Assembly (NCBI GenBank): GCA_905234835.1
Contig: CAJOIZ010000002.1
Coordinates: 1-64,000, forward strand
Direction: 5' to 3'
Source of the DNA: Paludibacteraceae bacterium
GTDB lineage: Bacteria > Bacteroidota > Bacteroidia > Bacteroidales > Paludibacteraceae
Length of the DNA: 64,000 bases
The translations under genes and the position numbers were made by a program. The notes beneath the pieces were generated by a model. That model saw nothing but the letters and a program-made list of their open reading frames with translations, made no database searches and had not been told where the DNA came from. Positions 1 to 8,728 of the stretch are shown here, one piece after another (position 1 is the first letter of the stretch; the number at the start of each line of letters is the position of its first letter).

Positions 1-51
1 AGGGGCATGTTATCTGCTGGTCAAAGACGTTGTTACTTTATTTCCTGACCT

Positions 52-1722
52 TTACTTTATCTGCTCGCCGACGGCGTTGTAACGGATGCCGTCACGCTCA
101 ATAACAAGAGAACCGTTGCGGAGGTACTTCTTTACGGAGGCTCCGGATAATCCTGACTTTCCGGAAACTCCTGATTCTCCGGAAGCTCCTACCTCCTCAA
201 TGCCGGTCGTTGTCTCGTTCTGGAGGACTATGCGGACACGGGGGTGTACCGCTTGCACAGCGTTGCTGCCGCTGTAGAAGTAGGCGCGGAAAGCACGGAT
301 GTCGTGGGCGACATTGGGCCAGTAAAGGGTGTTGTTCTGACCGAGGAAGAGGAAGCCGCTGCCCGAGCCTATCTCCAACAAGGTGGGATGCACCGTGCCG
401 AAGAACTTGGTCTCACCCACGCTCTGACCTGTCGTGTTGTTGGTGAAGGCATTGGCATCCAACGTCACGCCCTCAAAGACGGGATTGACGATGTTCGAGC
501 CGCTGACCTGCACGAGATACGGTGTGCGGGCGGAGAGTGATGTTACTTCGCTCACATTGAAGTCCAAGCCTTCGGCAGCGTCTCCTGTAACTGATGTGAG
601 GGTGTAGAAGGTTGCACCGCTCATATCGGATGCGGCAATCTGCGAGGCACTGAGTGCAAAGGGGAAGCAGACCGTGTTCCACATTCCGGCATAGAAGGTG
701 CGCATAAGCTGGAAGTCCGTCTCTGTGTTGAAGGTGGAGAGTGTGGCTGTGTAATAGTCGGATGTCCCGTTGTCATCAAGAGTGACGGGTATCTCCTCGA
801 ACTCAGCAACCAGCGTGTGTGCAGCGTTAATGCTGTTGATGGTGTAGGAAGCAGTTGTCGCCACCTCGCTTGCGCTCTCCGTCCAGCGGACGAAACGATA
901 ACGTCTGTTGGTCGGTGTGGCGGTAAGGGTAACGTCTGTGCCGTAGGCGAATGAGCCTGTGCCGCTGACAGAGCCTGCACCGACAGGGGTTACACTTGCC
1001 GCCACGGTGTAGTTGTTGGTTGTGCGTGTGAAATTAGCGGTGACGGTGAGGTCGTCATTGACGGTGGCTGTGCCGTTGGTCCAACCACTAAATGCGTAGG
1101 TGTACTGTGCATTAGAGGCTGTGGGTGTGGCGGTAACGGTCGTACCGTTGATAGTAACGGTATTGGTCGAATTGGTGATAGTTGTGCCGTGCGGGACATC
1201 TGTCACAGTTGCCTGAGTGACTGTTCCATAACCCGCCGGACTTGCCGTCACAGTGACGGTATGTGTGGCAGGGGCGACAGCGCGAAAGAACGCAGTGACG
1301 GTCGTACCCATCCATGCTCCGCTTTCGCTGCCTCCCATATTTCCAAGCTGTTTACACGCACTGGGATTTGATGTGCTAGTTACCAATTCAAGGTCAGGAT
1401 CTAACCCTGTAGCTACAGAATTTTTATTAATATACCACTCCCAATGGTCAAATTCGTAGCCATCAGCAGGGTAGGCTGTGTACATCATAGCACTTGTACG
1501 CACATAGATGCTGATAGTCTGTAACGGACAGATATCAGATACAGTTGTCCACGCGTTGCCGGAAGAGGCTTTGTACATAAGTTCAACTGTTCCGCCCACT
1601 CCGCCATCTACGGCGAAGGTGAGGTTGTAATTGCTTGCTTTCACTGTGATAAGCAGGCTCTGTAGCAGACAGAGCGACAGTGTGCATAAGAGTTTTGCAC
1701 AAGACATTGATCCTTTTCTCAT
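52..1722 (-). CDS. Secreted InlB-type repeat protein with T9SS-like tail
   Basis: A 556-residue exported protein of unknown role. It starts with a short positive stretch and a hydrophobic signal peptide (about residues 1-29), then carries divergent InlB B-repeat (Flg_new-like) modules: stretches rich in Val, Thr and Gly ending in patterns such as 'FSGWTNG' and 'FVRWTESAS' (about residues 80-310). A beta-rich domain follows, then a low-complexity linker of Ser-Gly triplets (about 510-530) encoded by degenerate 18-bp repeats, and a C-terminal tail 'VIERDGIRYNA' that resembles the type IX secretion sorting tail of Bacteroidota. The gene at 62492-63910 has the same tail. Met6 is an alternative start. 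I expect surface exposure or secretion; no enzyme motif is visible. Confidence 0.85.
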   Translation of the reverse strand: MRKGSMSCAKLLCTLSLCLLQSLLITVKASNYNLTFAVDGGVGGTVELMYKASSGNAWTTVSDICPLQTISIYVRTSAMMYTAYPADGYEFDHWEWYINKNSVATGLDPDLELVTSTSNPSACKQLGNMGGSESGAWMGTTVTAFFRAVAPATHTVTVTASPAGYGTVTQATVTDVPHGTTITNSTNTVTINGTTVTATPTASNAQYTYAFSGWTNGTATVNDDLTVTANFTRTTNNYTVAASVTPVGAGSVSGTGSFAYGTDVTLTATPTNRRYRFVRWTESASEVATTASYTINSINAAHTLVAEFEEIPVTLDDNGTSDYYTATLSTFNTETDFQLMRTFYAGMWNTVCFPFALSASQIAASDMSGATFYTLTSVTGDAAEGLDFNVSEVTSLSARTPYLVQVSGSNIVNPVFEGVTLDANAFTNNTTGQSVGETKFFGTVHPTLLEIGSGSGFLFLGQNNTLYWPNVAHDIRAFRAYFYSGSNAVQAVHPRVRIVLQNETTTGIEEVGASGESGVSGKSGLSGASVKKYLRNGSLVIERDGIRYNAVGEQIK

Positions 1723-1853
1723 AGACTTAAAATTTTTGTTGGTTAATGATTTTGGTTGTTTATTACGACCTTAGTGTCGTGTTGGTTTTCCGTTGTTTGG
1801 CGTTTGGCAGACGTACAGACAAAAAATGAGCGCGAACTTTCGTTTGCTTCATC

Positions 1854-2004
1854 TGATACTTTGAGGTCTTCGACTACCTTATCAACTCAAATTACGCACG
1901 GAAAACTCACGCTTACGCATGAGCGTACATAAAACCGTACTTGAGTTGATAATGAAGACCTTGCGGTCTAATACTTGTGAAAGTGTCGAAGTTTCAAAGT
2001 ATCA
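1854..2004. other. Nested inverted repeats, possible structured RNA or cruciform
   Basis: This 151-bp stretch, between the 52-1722 gene and the small gene at 2185, folds onto itself at several levels. Outer arms TGATACTTTGA (1854-1864) and TCAAAGTATCA (1994-2004) are perfect complements, continued by CTTCGAC (1868-1874) and GTCGAAG (1985-1991). Inside are perfect 12-bp arms TTATCAACTCAA (1879-1890) and TTGAGTTGATAA (1941-1952), which enclose a TACGC-ATGA-GCGTA hairpin (1914-1927). A further hairpin AGACC-TTGC-GGTCT lies at 1956-1969. Just downstream, 2043-2059 holds another (GCACTG, 5-nt loop, CAGTGC). I know of no family with this layout. No convincing gene is seen in 1723-2184. Confidence 0.5.
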
Positions 2005-2184
2005 AGTGTTGGCTTGTAACGCTTTATTATATGTATGTCGTTGCACTGTCTACCAGTGCCGGTGTTTCATAGGCGAAAATGTTAGTTGTTTATATTGTTT
2101 ATATGGTCATCATTATTGTCCGTTATTCCAACGATAGCATATAGAAATACATCAATCGGGGGGCAAAAGAACGATATTCATGTT

Positions 2185-2355
2185 TTACCAACAGAACTCT
2201 ATTTTGTGTTTAGAATTCGCGACACGCTCCTCCAAAGCTCTTAAGTTGGCTCGTCTTTGTTCAGGTGTAAGACTCTCCACTTGCTGCGCCCTTTCGATGA
2301 AACGCAGGGCATCATCTCCATAAAGGATCAGTGTTTCTGCAATCGGTCGTGCCAT
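2185..2355 (-). CDS. 56-residue conserved-looking small protein
   Basis: A short reading frame beginning MARPIAETLILYGDDALRFI and ending in IEFCW. It has a strong ribosome binding site, AGGAGG, placed about 9 nt before the ATG, and a Bacteroides-type promoter upstream (2410-2441). The protein is charged and probably helical (repeated Glu, Arg, Gln and Ala), with no membrane segment. From memory, small proteins starting 'MA[RK]PI.ET.IL.G.DA.RF' are common in Bacteroidales, sometimes beside acetyltransferase or toxin-like genes, but no partner gene is adjacent here. An orphan antitoxin-like protein is a guess only; I do not recognise the function. Confidence 0.65.
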   Translation of the reverse strand: MARPIAETLILYGDDALRFIERAQQVESLTPEQRRANLRALEERVANSKHKIEFCW

Positions 2356-2409
2356 AACGGTGTCCTCCTTTTGGTTAAGTGTATAATGCTGCTATTTAGT
2401 TTCAGCGGG

Positions 2410-2441
2410 CAAAGGTAAGGGGTTTAGTCGGATTGGGCAAG
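2410..2441 (-). promoter_or_regulatory. Promoter for the 56-residue gene
   Basis: On the minus strand, CTTG (2438-2441) and TACCTTTG (2410-2417) are separated by 20 nt, matching the Bacteroides -33/-7 pattern with one mismatch in the -33 box. The start codon is at 2355, giving a leader of roughly 50 nt that contains the AGGAGG site. Confidence 0.55.
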
Positions 2442-2523
2442 GGGAAGGGCGTTTTTGTGTTAATTTTGTTGTTTGCGAGGGGGGCGTATTCTTTCGGTGA
2501 GGGTACGGTGATGTCTGCTTAAT

Positions 2524-2608
2524 GTATCGTATATGTATCGTATATCTATCGTGTATGTATCGTATATCTATCGTGTATCTATCGTACTTGCTTGCTGTTT
2601 GGTCACTG
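2524..2608. repeat. 11-bp tandem array with shared leader
   Basis: Six units of 11 bp (GTATCGTATAT and close variants such as CTATCGTGTAT) run from 2524 to 2589. On the complementary strand they are preceded by the leader AAACAGCAAGCAA, then two nucleotides, then the array. The leader and eight adjoining bases (2588-2608) are identical, in inverted orientation, to 10822-10842. The array lies between the feoB-like stop (2705) and the small gene at 2185; the rest of 2609-2704 holds no gene. Confidence 0.85.
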
Positions 2609-2704
2609 TTGGATCGCTGCGCTGACAGACCGCTACGCTGTTAGAGCGCTGATGCTGTTGGTGACAGCGTGTGGGGACGGGGAACAGAGTAGTGGTGAGA
2701 AGGG

Positions 2705-4390
2705 TTAGAGGAGCCAAGTGGCGAGGGAGTGGACAGTGAACGCCATCAGCCATGCCACGGCAAGAGAATTGAAGACCGTGAAGGTGCTCCACTTCCAGTT
2801 AATCTCACGGCGCAACGTGGTAATGGTCGCCACACAAGGGAAATAGAGCAAGACAAAGACCAGAAACGCATAAGCACTGCCAGGCGACAACGCCGACTGC
2901 GCCAAATCGCCGTTGTAGAGAATAGCAAACGTAGCGGCAATCGCCTCCTTAGCCGGCAGACCCGTCAGGAGACATACCGACAACTTCCAGTCAAATCCCA
3001 AGGGTCGCATCAGCGGCTCCACCGCCTTGCCAATAGCCGCCAGCCACGAGCCTTCAATCTGCGACAAGTCCTGCGAGGGGAAATACTGCAAGACCCATAT
3101 CACCACAGAGGCAATCAACACAACAGTGGATATCTTCTTCAGGAAGTCGCTCACACGGTACCAGATGTGGCGTCCGATGCTTTGCGCCGTAGGCATGTGG
3201 AAAGCCGGCAGCTCGTTGATGATGATGTCAGAGGGCTGACTGAACCACTTGGTGCGGCGCATAGTGAACGCAAACAGGAAACTAAGCAGTACACCCAACA
3301 GATAGAGCGAGCCCAATACCAGCGCCTTGTGCGAAGGGAAGAAGATGGATATGAAGAGAATATAAACCGGCAGCCGTGCGGAACAACTCATGAACGGAAT
3401 CATGAGCATGGTCAGCGCACGGTCCTGCGGAGAGTGGATGTCCTTCGCTGCCATAATGGCAGGGACATTGCAGTCAAAGCCCATGAGCATGGGTATGAAA
3501 CTTCTGCCATGCAAGCCTACACAGTGCATCACTCCGTCCATCAGATACGCCACCCGCGCCATATAGCCCGTGTCCTCCATCACAGAGAGGAAGAAGAAGA
3601 GAATGATGATATTAGGCAACGCGGTCAGCAACGAGCCAACCCCCTGCACAATGCCGTCCGCCAACAGACTGCGGAGCCACTGAACGGTCAATGTGTCGGT
3701 CAGGAAGTCGTGCAGCCAGTCCACGCCCTTTTGGAGCCAGTCCTGCAGTGGTCCGCCGATAGCGAAGGTTGCCCAGAAGACGAAACAGAGGATGACAGCC
3801 AGTATGGGGAAGCCTGTCAAGGGCTTGGTGAGCAAGCGGTTGATGCGCTCGGTCCATGTCGATTGGTCGCGTTCGGGGTGATGGAGGACCTCAGCGAGTA
3901 CACCCTGCACATAGGCACGATACGCCTCCCTGTCCTCCTGCTCCCAGCCGTGTACCACAGGGTGCGCGTACGAATAGGGGCGAGCCGCCACTTCCTTCAA
4001 GAGCCTTAGCAGTGCTTCGACACCCTCGCCCGTGAGCGCGGACACGACCACCACCGGCACACCAATCAGTTCCTGCATACGCGGGATGTCAATGGTATGC
4101 CCGGTCTGCTCCAAGAGGTCGTAGCGGCTGATGGCGATGACCAGCGGATGGCGGTCGTCCACCAACGAAGGCGTGAGCATGAGGTTGTCCTCAATATCCA
4201 TCGCGTCCACGACCTGCAAGACGGCATCATGGTGCTCGCAGTCCATATCCTCGTGCGATAGATGCTCGTCGAAGCGCAACTCCACGTCATCGGCTTCAGT
4301 CCGCCGACGCGCCTGCGCCTGCTCCAAATCGCGTATGAGGGACGACTTGCCACTCTCCGCACTGCCTACTATCGCAATCTCGCGTATCAC
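2705..4390 (-). CDS. feoB: FeoB-like iron(II) transporter with reduced G domain
   Basis: This is probably a ferrous iron permease. The membrane half (about residues 175-561) has FeoB Gate features: 'MEDTGYMARVAYLMD', 'GFDCNVPAIMAAK', 'MLMIPFMSCSARLPVY' and 'GLPAKEAIAATF', with several membrane spans. The N-terminal G domain is unusual. The P-loop GSAESGKSS is present, but no DxPG (G3) motif is visible and G4 reads SRYD instead of NxxD, so GTP binding may be altered. I chose a GTG start at 4390 because a strong promoter lies at 4413-4442 and would overlap the upstream ATG codons. No feoA-like domain or gene is seen. Codon use matches neighbours. The family call is secure; activity as an iron importer is inferred. 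Confidence 0.85.
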   Translation of the reverse strand: MIREIAIVGSAESGKSSLIRDLEQAQARRRTEADDVELRFDEHLSHEDMDCEHHDAVLQVVDAMDIEDNLMLTPSLVDDRHPLVIAISRYDLLEQTGHTIDIPRMQELIGVPVVVVSALTGEGVEALLRLLKEVAARPYSYAHPVVHGWEQEDREAYRAYVQGVLAEVLHHPERDQSTWTERINRLLTKPLTGFPILAVILCFVFWATFAIGGPLQDWLQKGVDWLHDFLTDTLTVQWLRSLLADGIVQGVGSLLTALPNIIILFFFLSVMEDTGYMARVAYLMDGVMHCVGLHGRSFIPMLMGFDCNVPAIMAAKDIHSPQDRALTMLMIPFMSCSARLPVYILFISIFFPSHKALVLGSLYLLGVLLSFLFAFTMRRTKWFSQPSDIIINELPAFHMPTAQSIGRHIWYRVSDFLKKISTVVLIASVVIWVLQYFPSQDLSQIEGSWLAAIGKAVEPLMRPLGFDWKLSVCLLTGLPAKEAIAATFAILYNGDLAQSALSPGSAYAFLVFVLLYFPCVATITTLRREINWKWSTFTVFNSLAVAWLMAFTVHSLATWLL

Positions 4391-4412
4391 TGTCCTTATC
4401 GGAAAAAGCGCA

Positions 4413-4442
4413 CAAAAGTACAGCGATTCGCGCATATACAAA
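4413..4442 (-). promoter_or_regulatory. Promoter for feoB
   Basis: Minus-strand TTTG (4439-4442), an 18-nt spacer and TACTTTTG (4413-4420) fit the Bacteroides consensus. The site lies inside the longer reading frame upstream of the GTG at 4390, so it decides the start. It is divergent from the glyA promoter. Confidence 0.65.
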
Positions 4443-4495
4443 ATCACAATTGATGGGTATTTTGACAAAATAGTTCATTAAAAAAGACCGTTTTG

Positions 4496-4528
4496 TTTGC
4501 GTATATGCTGAATAAAGTGTTACCTTTG
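4496..4528 (+). promoter_or_regulatory. Promoter for glyA
   Basis: TTTG (4496-4499), a 21-nt spacer and TACCTTTG (4521-4528) match the Bacteroides -33/-7 consensus. Transcription would start near 4535 and give a leader of about 100 nt before glyA. Confidence 0.65.
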
Positions 4529-4635
4529 CGGCGCTTTTCGGAAAGTGGCGCGCAGAACAGCCCGTATCCATCGGCACTTGCGCACAGCTAACCCGAAATA
4601 AACCAAGACGCAATTACGTTAAACATATAACCAAT

Positions 4636-5916
4636 ATGACAAGAGACACGGAAATCTTTGACCTCATCCGCCGCGAGCGTGAGCGTCAGACTCGTGGCAT
4701 CGAGTTGATTGCCAGCGAGAACTATGTAAGCGACCAAGTAATGGAAGCAATGGGTTCGGTAATGACCAACAAGTACGCCGAAGGTTACCCCGGCAAGCGT
4801 TACTACGGCGGCTGCGAGATAGTGGACATCAGCGAGAACGTAGCCCGCGAACGCCTGAAGAAACTGTTCGGCGCCGAATACGTGAACGTACAACCCCACT
4901 CGGGCGCACAAGCGAACATGGCAGTGTTCATGACCTGCCTGCAGGCCGGCGACACGTTCATGGGTCTTAACCTCAGCCACGGCGGCCACCTGAGCCACGG
5001 CAGCCCAGTCAATTTCTCGGGTCTGATGTTCCACGCCATCGACTACAGCCTCAAAGAGGAGACCGGGCGTGTGGACTATGACGAACTGGAGACCAAAGCA
5101 CGCGCAGAGCGCCCGAAACTGATTGTTGCCGGCGCAAGCGCATACAGCCGCGAATGGGACTATGCCCGCATCCGCAAAGTGGCTGACGAGATTGGTGCTA
5201 TCTTTATGGTGGATATGGCGCACCCCGCCGGTCTGATTGCCGCCGGTCTGCTCAATAACCCGCTGCAGTACGCGCATATCGTCACCTCAACGACCCACAA
5301 GACCCTCCGCGGTCCGCGCGGCGGTATCATCCTGATGGGCAAAGACTTCGCCAACCCGTGGGGCAAGACAACTCCGAAGGGCGAGGTGAAGATGATGTCC
5401 GCATTGATAGACAGCGCCGTGTTCCCCGGCACACAAGGCGGTCCGTTGGAGCACGTGATTGCCGCCAAAGCCGTTGCTTTCGGCGAGGCTCTCACCCCCG
5501 AATTCAAGGTTTATCAGCAGCAAGTGAAGAAGAACGCCGCCGTGCTGGCACAAGCGTTCATCGACAAAGGCTACAAAATCATCTCCGGCGGTACGGATAA
5601 CCACTCGATGCTGGTTGACCTGCGCACCAAATACCCCGACCTGACCGGCAAGGTGGCAGAGAAAGCCCTCGTGGCAGCCGACATCACGACCAACAAGAAC
5701 ATGGTTCCGTTCGACAGCCGCAGCGCGTTCCAGACCTCTGGTCTGCGCTTCGGTACGCCTGCTATCACGACGCGCGGCCTGAAAGAGGACAAGATGGGCT
5801 GGATAGTCGAACTCATCGACACCGTGCTGCAAGACCCCGAAAACGAACAGACCATCACCAAAGTGCGCGAGACAGTGAACGCCGAGATGGTCAAATACCC
5901 GCTCTACGCGTGGTAA
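4636..5916 (+). CDS. glyA: Serine hydroxymethyltransferase
   Basis: A PLP enzyme that interconverts serine plus tetrahydrofolate and glycine plus 5,10-methylene-tetrahydrofolate in the cytosol, the main one-carbon source. The 426 residues are the normal bacterial length. Diagnostic stretches are '[10 protein letters not shown]' near the N terminus, '[14 protein letters not shown]', the active-site segment '[15 protein letters not shown]' with the PLP-binding lysine at about residue 222, and '[13 protein letters not shown]' near the end. It has its own promoter, divergent from the feoB-like gene, and heads a plus-strand series with the unknown gene at 5958 and rsmD. Confidence 0.97.
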   Translation: MTRDTEIFDLIRRERERQTRGIELIASENYVSDQVMEAMGSVMTNKYAEGYPGKRYYGGCEIVDISENVARERLKKLFGAEYVNVQPHSGAQANMAVFMTCLQAGDTFMGLNLSHGGHLSHGSPVNFSGLMFHAIDYSLKEETGRVDYDELETKARAERPKLIVAGASAYSREWDYARIRKVADEIGAIFMVDMAHPAGLIAAGLLNNPLQYAHIVTSTTHKTLRGPRGGIILMGKDFANPWGKTTPKGEVKMMSALIDSAVFPGTQGGPLEHVIAAKAVAFGEALTPEFKVYQQQVKKNAAVLAQAFIDKGYKIISGGTDNHSMLVDLRTKYPDLTGKVAEKALVAADITTNKNMVPFDSRSAFQTSGLRFGTPAITTRGLKEDKMGWIVELIDTVLQDPENEQTITKVRETVNAEMVKYPLYAW

Positions 5917-5957
5917 TCCGACAAGGTTAAGTCCAACAATCAGACAGTTATACAACT

Positions 5958-6716
5958 ATGAATGCGACAAAACATATTATCCGCGTGCTGTTAGTGGTTT
6001 CGATTGTCTATTTAGCCTACCTGTGCGTGTCAAGCGTGGTGGTTCCGATTCGCTTCGAGAACACCCGTATGGAACGCGAACAGGCAGTGGTAGCCAATCT
6101 GATACACCTGCGCACCGCCGAGGCTGAGTTCAAACTGGAGAACGGCCGCTATACGGACAATCTGGACTCGCTCATCCTGTTCCTCAAGACCGCTCCCAAG
6201 AAAGAGGTGCTGAAAGAGGGTTCGCTGACCGACAAGCAGTTAGAGAACGGTATGACCGAGCACAAGGCCGCCAAACTGATGGAGAAAGCGTTGCTCAAGG
6301 CGCGCGTGAACCTCAAGACGGATGTGGACAGCGTCCTCTACGCCTACGTATGGGCGAACGACCGCGAGGTGGTCAGCAACGGGCTGCAAGGCTTCCGCCG
6401 CGACACCATCTATAGGAACATGATTGAGACACTGTTCAAGGGCGAGTTCACAGCCGACAACATAGACGGCATCACGTATATCCCCTACAGCAACGGCAAA
6501 CGGTACGAGATAGAGGTGAACAACCACTACACCACCTCGCAGGGAATCGTTGTTCCAATCATGGCCGCCAAGGCGCACTACAGAACATACCTGAGCGACC
6601 TGAACAAACTGGAACTGGTCAACCTTATCGACAAAGAGGAGAAACTGGACCACTACCCCGGACTGATGTTCGGCTCGACAGACGCGCCTAACAACAACGC
6701 CGGCAACTGGGAATAA
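5958..6716 (+). CDS. Membrane-anchored protein of unknown function
   Basis: A 252-residue protein with one N-terminal membrane span (about residues 9-30) and a hydrophilic remainder that probably faces the periplasm. The first part after the span ('LIHLRTAEAEFKLENGRYT') recalls pseudopilin-like helices that continue from an N-terminal membrane anchor, but no prepilin cleavage site is visible. It sits 41 bp after glyA and 15 bp before rsmD, so co-transcription is likely. I do not recognise the family; a structural or envelope role is only a guess. Confidence 0.8.
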   Translation: MNATKHIIRVLLVVSIVYLAYLCVSSVVVPIRFENTRMEREQAVVANLIHLRTAEAEFKLENGRYTDNLDSLILFLKTAPKKEVLKEGSLTDKQLENGMTEHKAAKLMEKALLKARVNLKTDVDSVLYAYVWANDREVVSNGLQGFRRDTIYRNMIETLFKGEFTADNIDGITYIPYSNGKRYEIEVNNHYTTSQGIVVPIMAAKAHYRTYLSDLNKLELVNLIDKEEKLDHYPGLMFGSTDAPNNNAGNWE

Positions 6717-6731
6717 GACCGTGAGATAACT

Positions 6732-7256
6732 ATGCGAATCATCTCCGGCAGATTTAGGGGGCGCCGATTAGCGCCCCCTAAAAATATAACGGCACGACCG
6801 ACCACCGACTTCGCCAAGGAAAGCCTGTTCAACCTGCTCAACAACCGGATGGATTTTGAGGGAGTGGATATGCTGGATTTGTTCGCGGGCACGGGCGGTA
6901 TCGGGTTGGAGTTCGTGAGCCGGGGCGCACATAGCGTGACAGCAGTGGAGATGGCACATACGCAGCAGAACTTCATCATTGCCACCTGCAAACAGTTAGG
7001 GATAGACAACCTGCGCGTGGTCAGGGGCGATGTATTCAAGTTTATCAGCGCATGCCACGCCACCTACGACTTCATCTATGCCGACCCGCCGTATATGCTG
7101 GAGAACATCGACCAGTTGCCCGACCTCGTGTTTCCGCTGCTGCGCGAAGGAGGATGGTTCGTCCTCGAACACGGCAAGACAACCGACATGACGTGGCATA
7201 CACGGCACAAAGAGACACGCGAGTACGGAAGCGTCTTCTTCTCGTTCTTCCAATAA
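6732..7256 (+). CDS. rsmD: 16S rRNA (guanine(966)-N2)-methyltransferase
   Basis: A SAM-dependent methylase that modifies G966 of 16S rRNA in the 30S subunit. The 174 residues match the RsmD family length. Visible motifs are the N-terminal 'MRIISGRFRGRRLAPP', the SAM-binding 'LDLFAGTGGIGLEFVSRGA', and the N2-guanine catalytic motif 'YADPPY' (about residues 116-121). The coding DNA contains a perfect 12-bp inverted repeat (TTTAGGGGGCGC at 6753-6764 and its complement at 6771-6782, 6-nt loop) about 20 nt after the start codon, able to form a very stable mRNA hairpin. Confidence 0.93.
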   Translation: MRIISGRFRGRRLAPPKNITARPTTDFAKESLFNLLNNRMDFEGVDMLDLFAGTGGIGLEFVSRGAHSVTAVEMAHTQQNFIIATCKQLGIDNLRVVRGDVFKFISACHATYDFIYADPPYMLENIDQLPDLVFPLLREGGWFVLEHGKTTDMTWHTRHKETREYGSVFFSFFQ

Positions 7257-7324
7257 GAGGACGCTGTCCGTGACAGACATATAAGCAGACATACAAACCA
7301 TTTATTCTGAAAGGAGAACATACG

Positions 7325-8728
7325 ATGAAAAGAATGATGACCATAGCGATGGCAATGCTGACAGCCGGTATGCCGTTGCTGGCACGCACCGTGACCGGTG
7401 TGGTGAAAGGTGAGAACAAACCGTTAGGGTCGGTTCTGGTGACGGACGGCTTCAGTTTCGCGCAGACCGATGCGAAAGGCGCTTATTCGCTCGAGGTGAA
7501 CGACAAGGCGCGGTTCGTCTATATCGTCACCCCGAAAGGCTACGTGGCGGACTATTCGTCCGGCGTGCCGCAGTTCTACCAGCGGCTGGAGGACAGCAAA
7601 GACACATACTCGTTCGCATTGCAGGCAATGAAAGGTGACAAGAACCGCTATGCGATGATTACCATGGCGGACCCGCAGTTGGACGTGGACACCGATATAG
7701 ACAAGCTCTTCGCGGAAGCCCTGCCCGACATGCGCGAGACAGCCGCCAAGTACAAGGACGTGCAGGTGGCGGGTATCGTATTAGGCGACATATCGTGGGA
7801 CGTTTACAGCCACAACGAGTACTACAAGGACTTCGCCAAGAAAGCCGGTTTCCCCATCTATCCGGTTATCGGCAACCACGACTTTGACAAGTACCTTGCC
7901 AAGAGTCCCGATGCCAACTACGCCCGCTGCTACGAGCGCGACTTCGGTCCCACCTACTACGCTTTCCAGCTGGGCGACGCCTATTACGTGGTGCTCAACG
8001 ACATGCTCTACACAGGCCACAAGGGCTATACGTGCACCCTCAAGATGGAGGACCAGTGGAACTGGCTGATGCAGCTGTTGCGCTCCGCCATCAATATGGA
8101 CAACCTCATCTATATCGCTATGCACGCCCCCGTCAAACCGGCGGAAGACAGCGGGTTGATTGGCAACGGACAGGAACTGCTCAACGTGCTGCACGGCAAG
8201 TTCCAAGCGGCGTTCATCACGGGTCATCACCACCACAACACCAACAAGGACCTCGGCGGCGGCATTATGGAGCACAACATCGGCGCCCTGTGCGGCAATT
8301 GGTGGACAGCCCCCGTCAGCAGCGACGGCGCACCGCGTGGCTACCAGGTCTTCGAGGGCAACGGCCGCCAGCACTCGTGGTACTTCAAGGCGACCGGCTT
8401 CCCCGACACCTACCAGATGAAACTCTACGCCCCGGGCAGAGTGATGGACCGCCCGAAAGCGGTAGTCGCCAAGATATGGAACGTGGACGACGGATGGAAA
8501 GTACGCTACTATGAGGACGGCGTTCTCAAAGGCGATATGAGCCGCTTCTATTCCTACGACCCCGACTACTGCGAGTACGTGAACGGCGCACGCGTCATCG
8601 ACGACTATGTGCCGTTCCGCACCAGAAACTACTTCTCCGCTGTGCCGTCGGAAGGCACGAAGGAAATGACCGTTGAGGCGGAAGACCGTTTCGGACGCAT
8701 CTATAAGGAAACGATACAACTCAAGTAA
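7325..8728 (+). CDS. Secreted calcineurin-like phosphoesterase
   Basis: A 467-residue exported metallophosphoesterase. A signal peptide (about 1-20) precedes a beta-sandwich N-terminal domain of the kind found before metallophosphatases in Bacteroidota (about 21-100). The catalytic domain (about 110-330) has the metal-binding motifs 'MADPQLD', 'GDISWD', 'GNHDFD', 'MHAPV' and 'GHHHHN'. A C-terminal domain (about 340-467) is typical of the same family. The natural substrate, a phosphomonoester or phosphodiester in the periplasm or outside, cannot be read from sequence. Its stop codon overlaps the murC start (TAATG), so the two genes are translationally linked although their roles look unrelated. 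Confidence 0.9.
   Translation: MKRMMTIAMAMLTAGMPLLARTVTGVVKGENKPLGSVLVTDGFSFAQTDAKGAYSLEVNDKARFVYIVTPKGYVADYSSGVPQFYQRLEDSKDTYSFALQAMKGDKNRYAMITMADPQLDVDTDIDKLFAEALPDMRETAAKYKDVQVAGIVLGDISWDVYSHNEYYKDFAKKAGFPIYPVIGNHDFDKYLAKSPDANYARCYERDFGPTYYAFQLGDAYYVVLNDMLYTGHKGYTCTLKMEDQWNWLMQLLRSAINMDNLIYIAMHAPVKPAEDSGLIGNGQELLNVLHGKFQAAFITGHHHHNTNKDLGGGIMEHNIGALCGNWWTAPVSSDGAPRGYQVFEGNGRQHSWYFKATGFPDTYQMKLYAPGRVMDRPKAVVAKIWNVDDGWKVRYYEDGVLKGDMSRFYSYDPDYCEYVNGARVIDDYVPFRTRNYFSAVPSEGTKEMTVEAEDRFGRIYKETIQLK

Noticed and set aside
1854..2004. Integron attC site, retron or transposon end
   Set aside because: No attC core GTT triplet arrangement, no reverse transcriptase, integrase or transposase nearby; left as an unexplained structured region.
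2729..4009. A 426-codon plus-strand frame opposite the feoB-like gene
   Set aside because: It is the mirror of a clear FeoB membrane domain, has Arg/Gln/His-rich composition and no family features.
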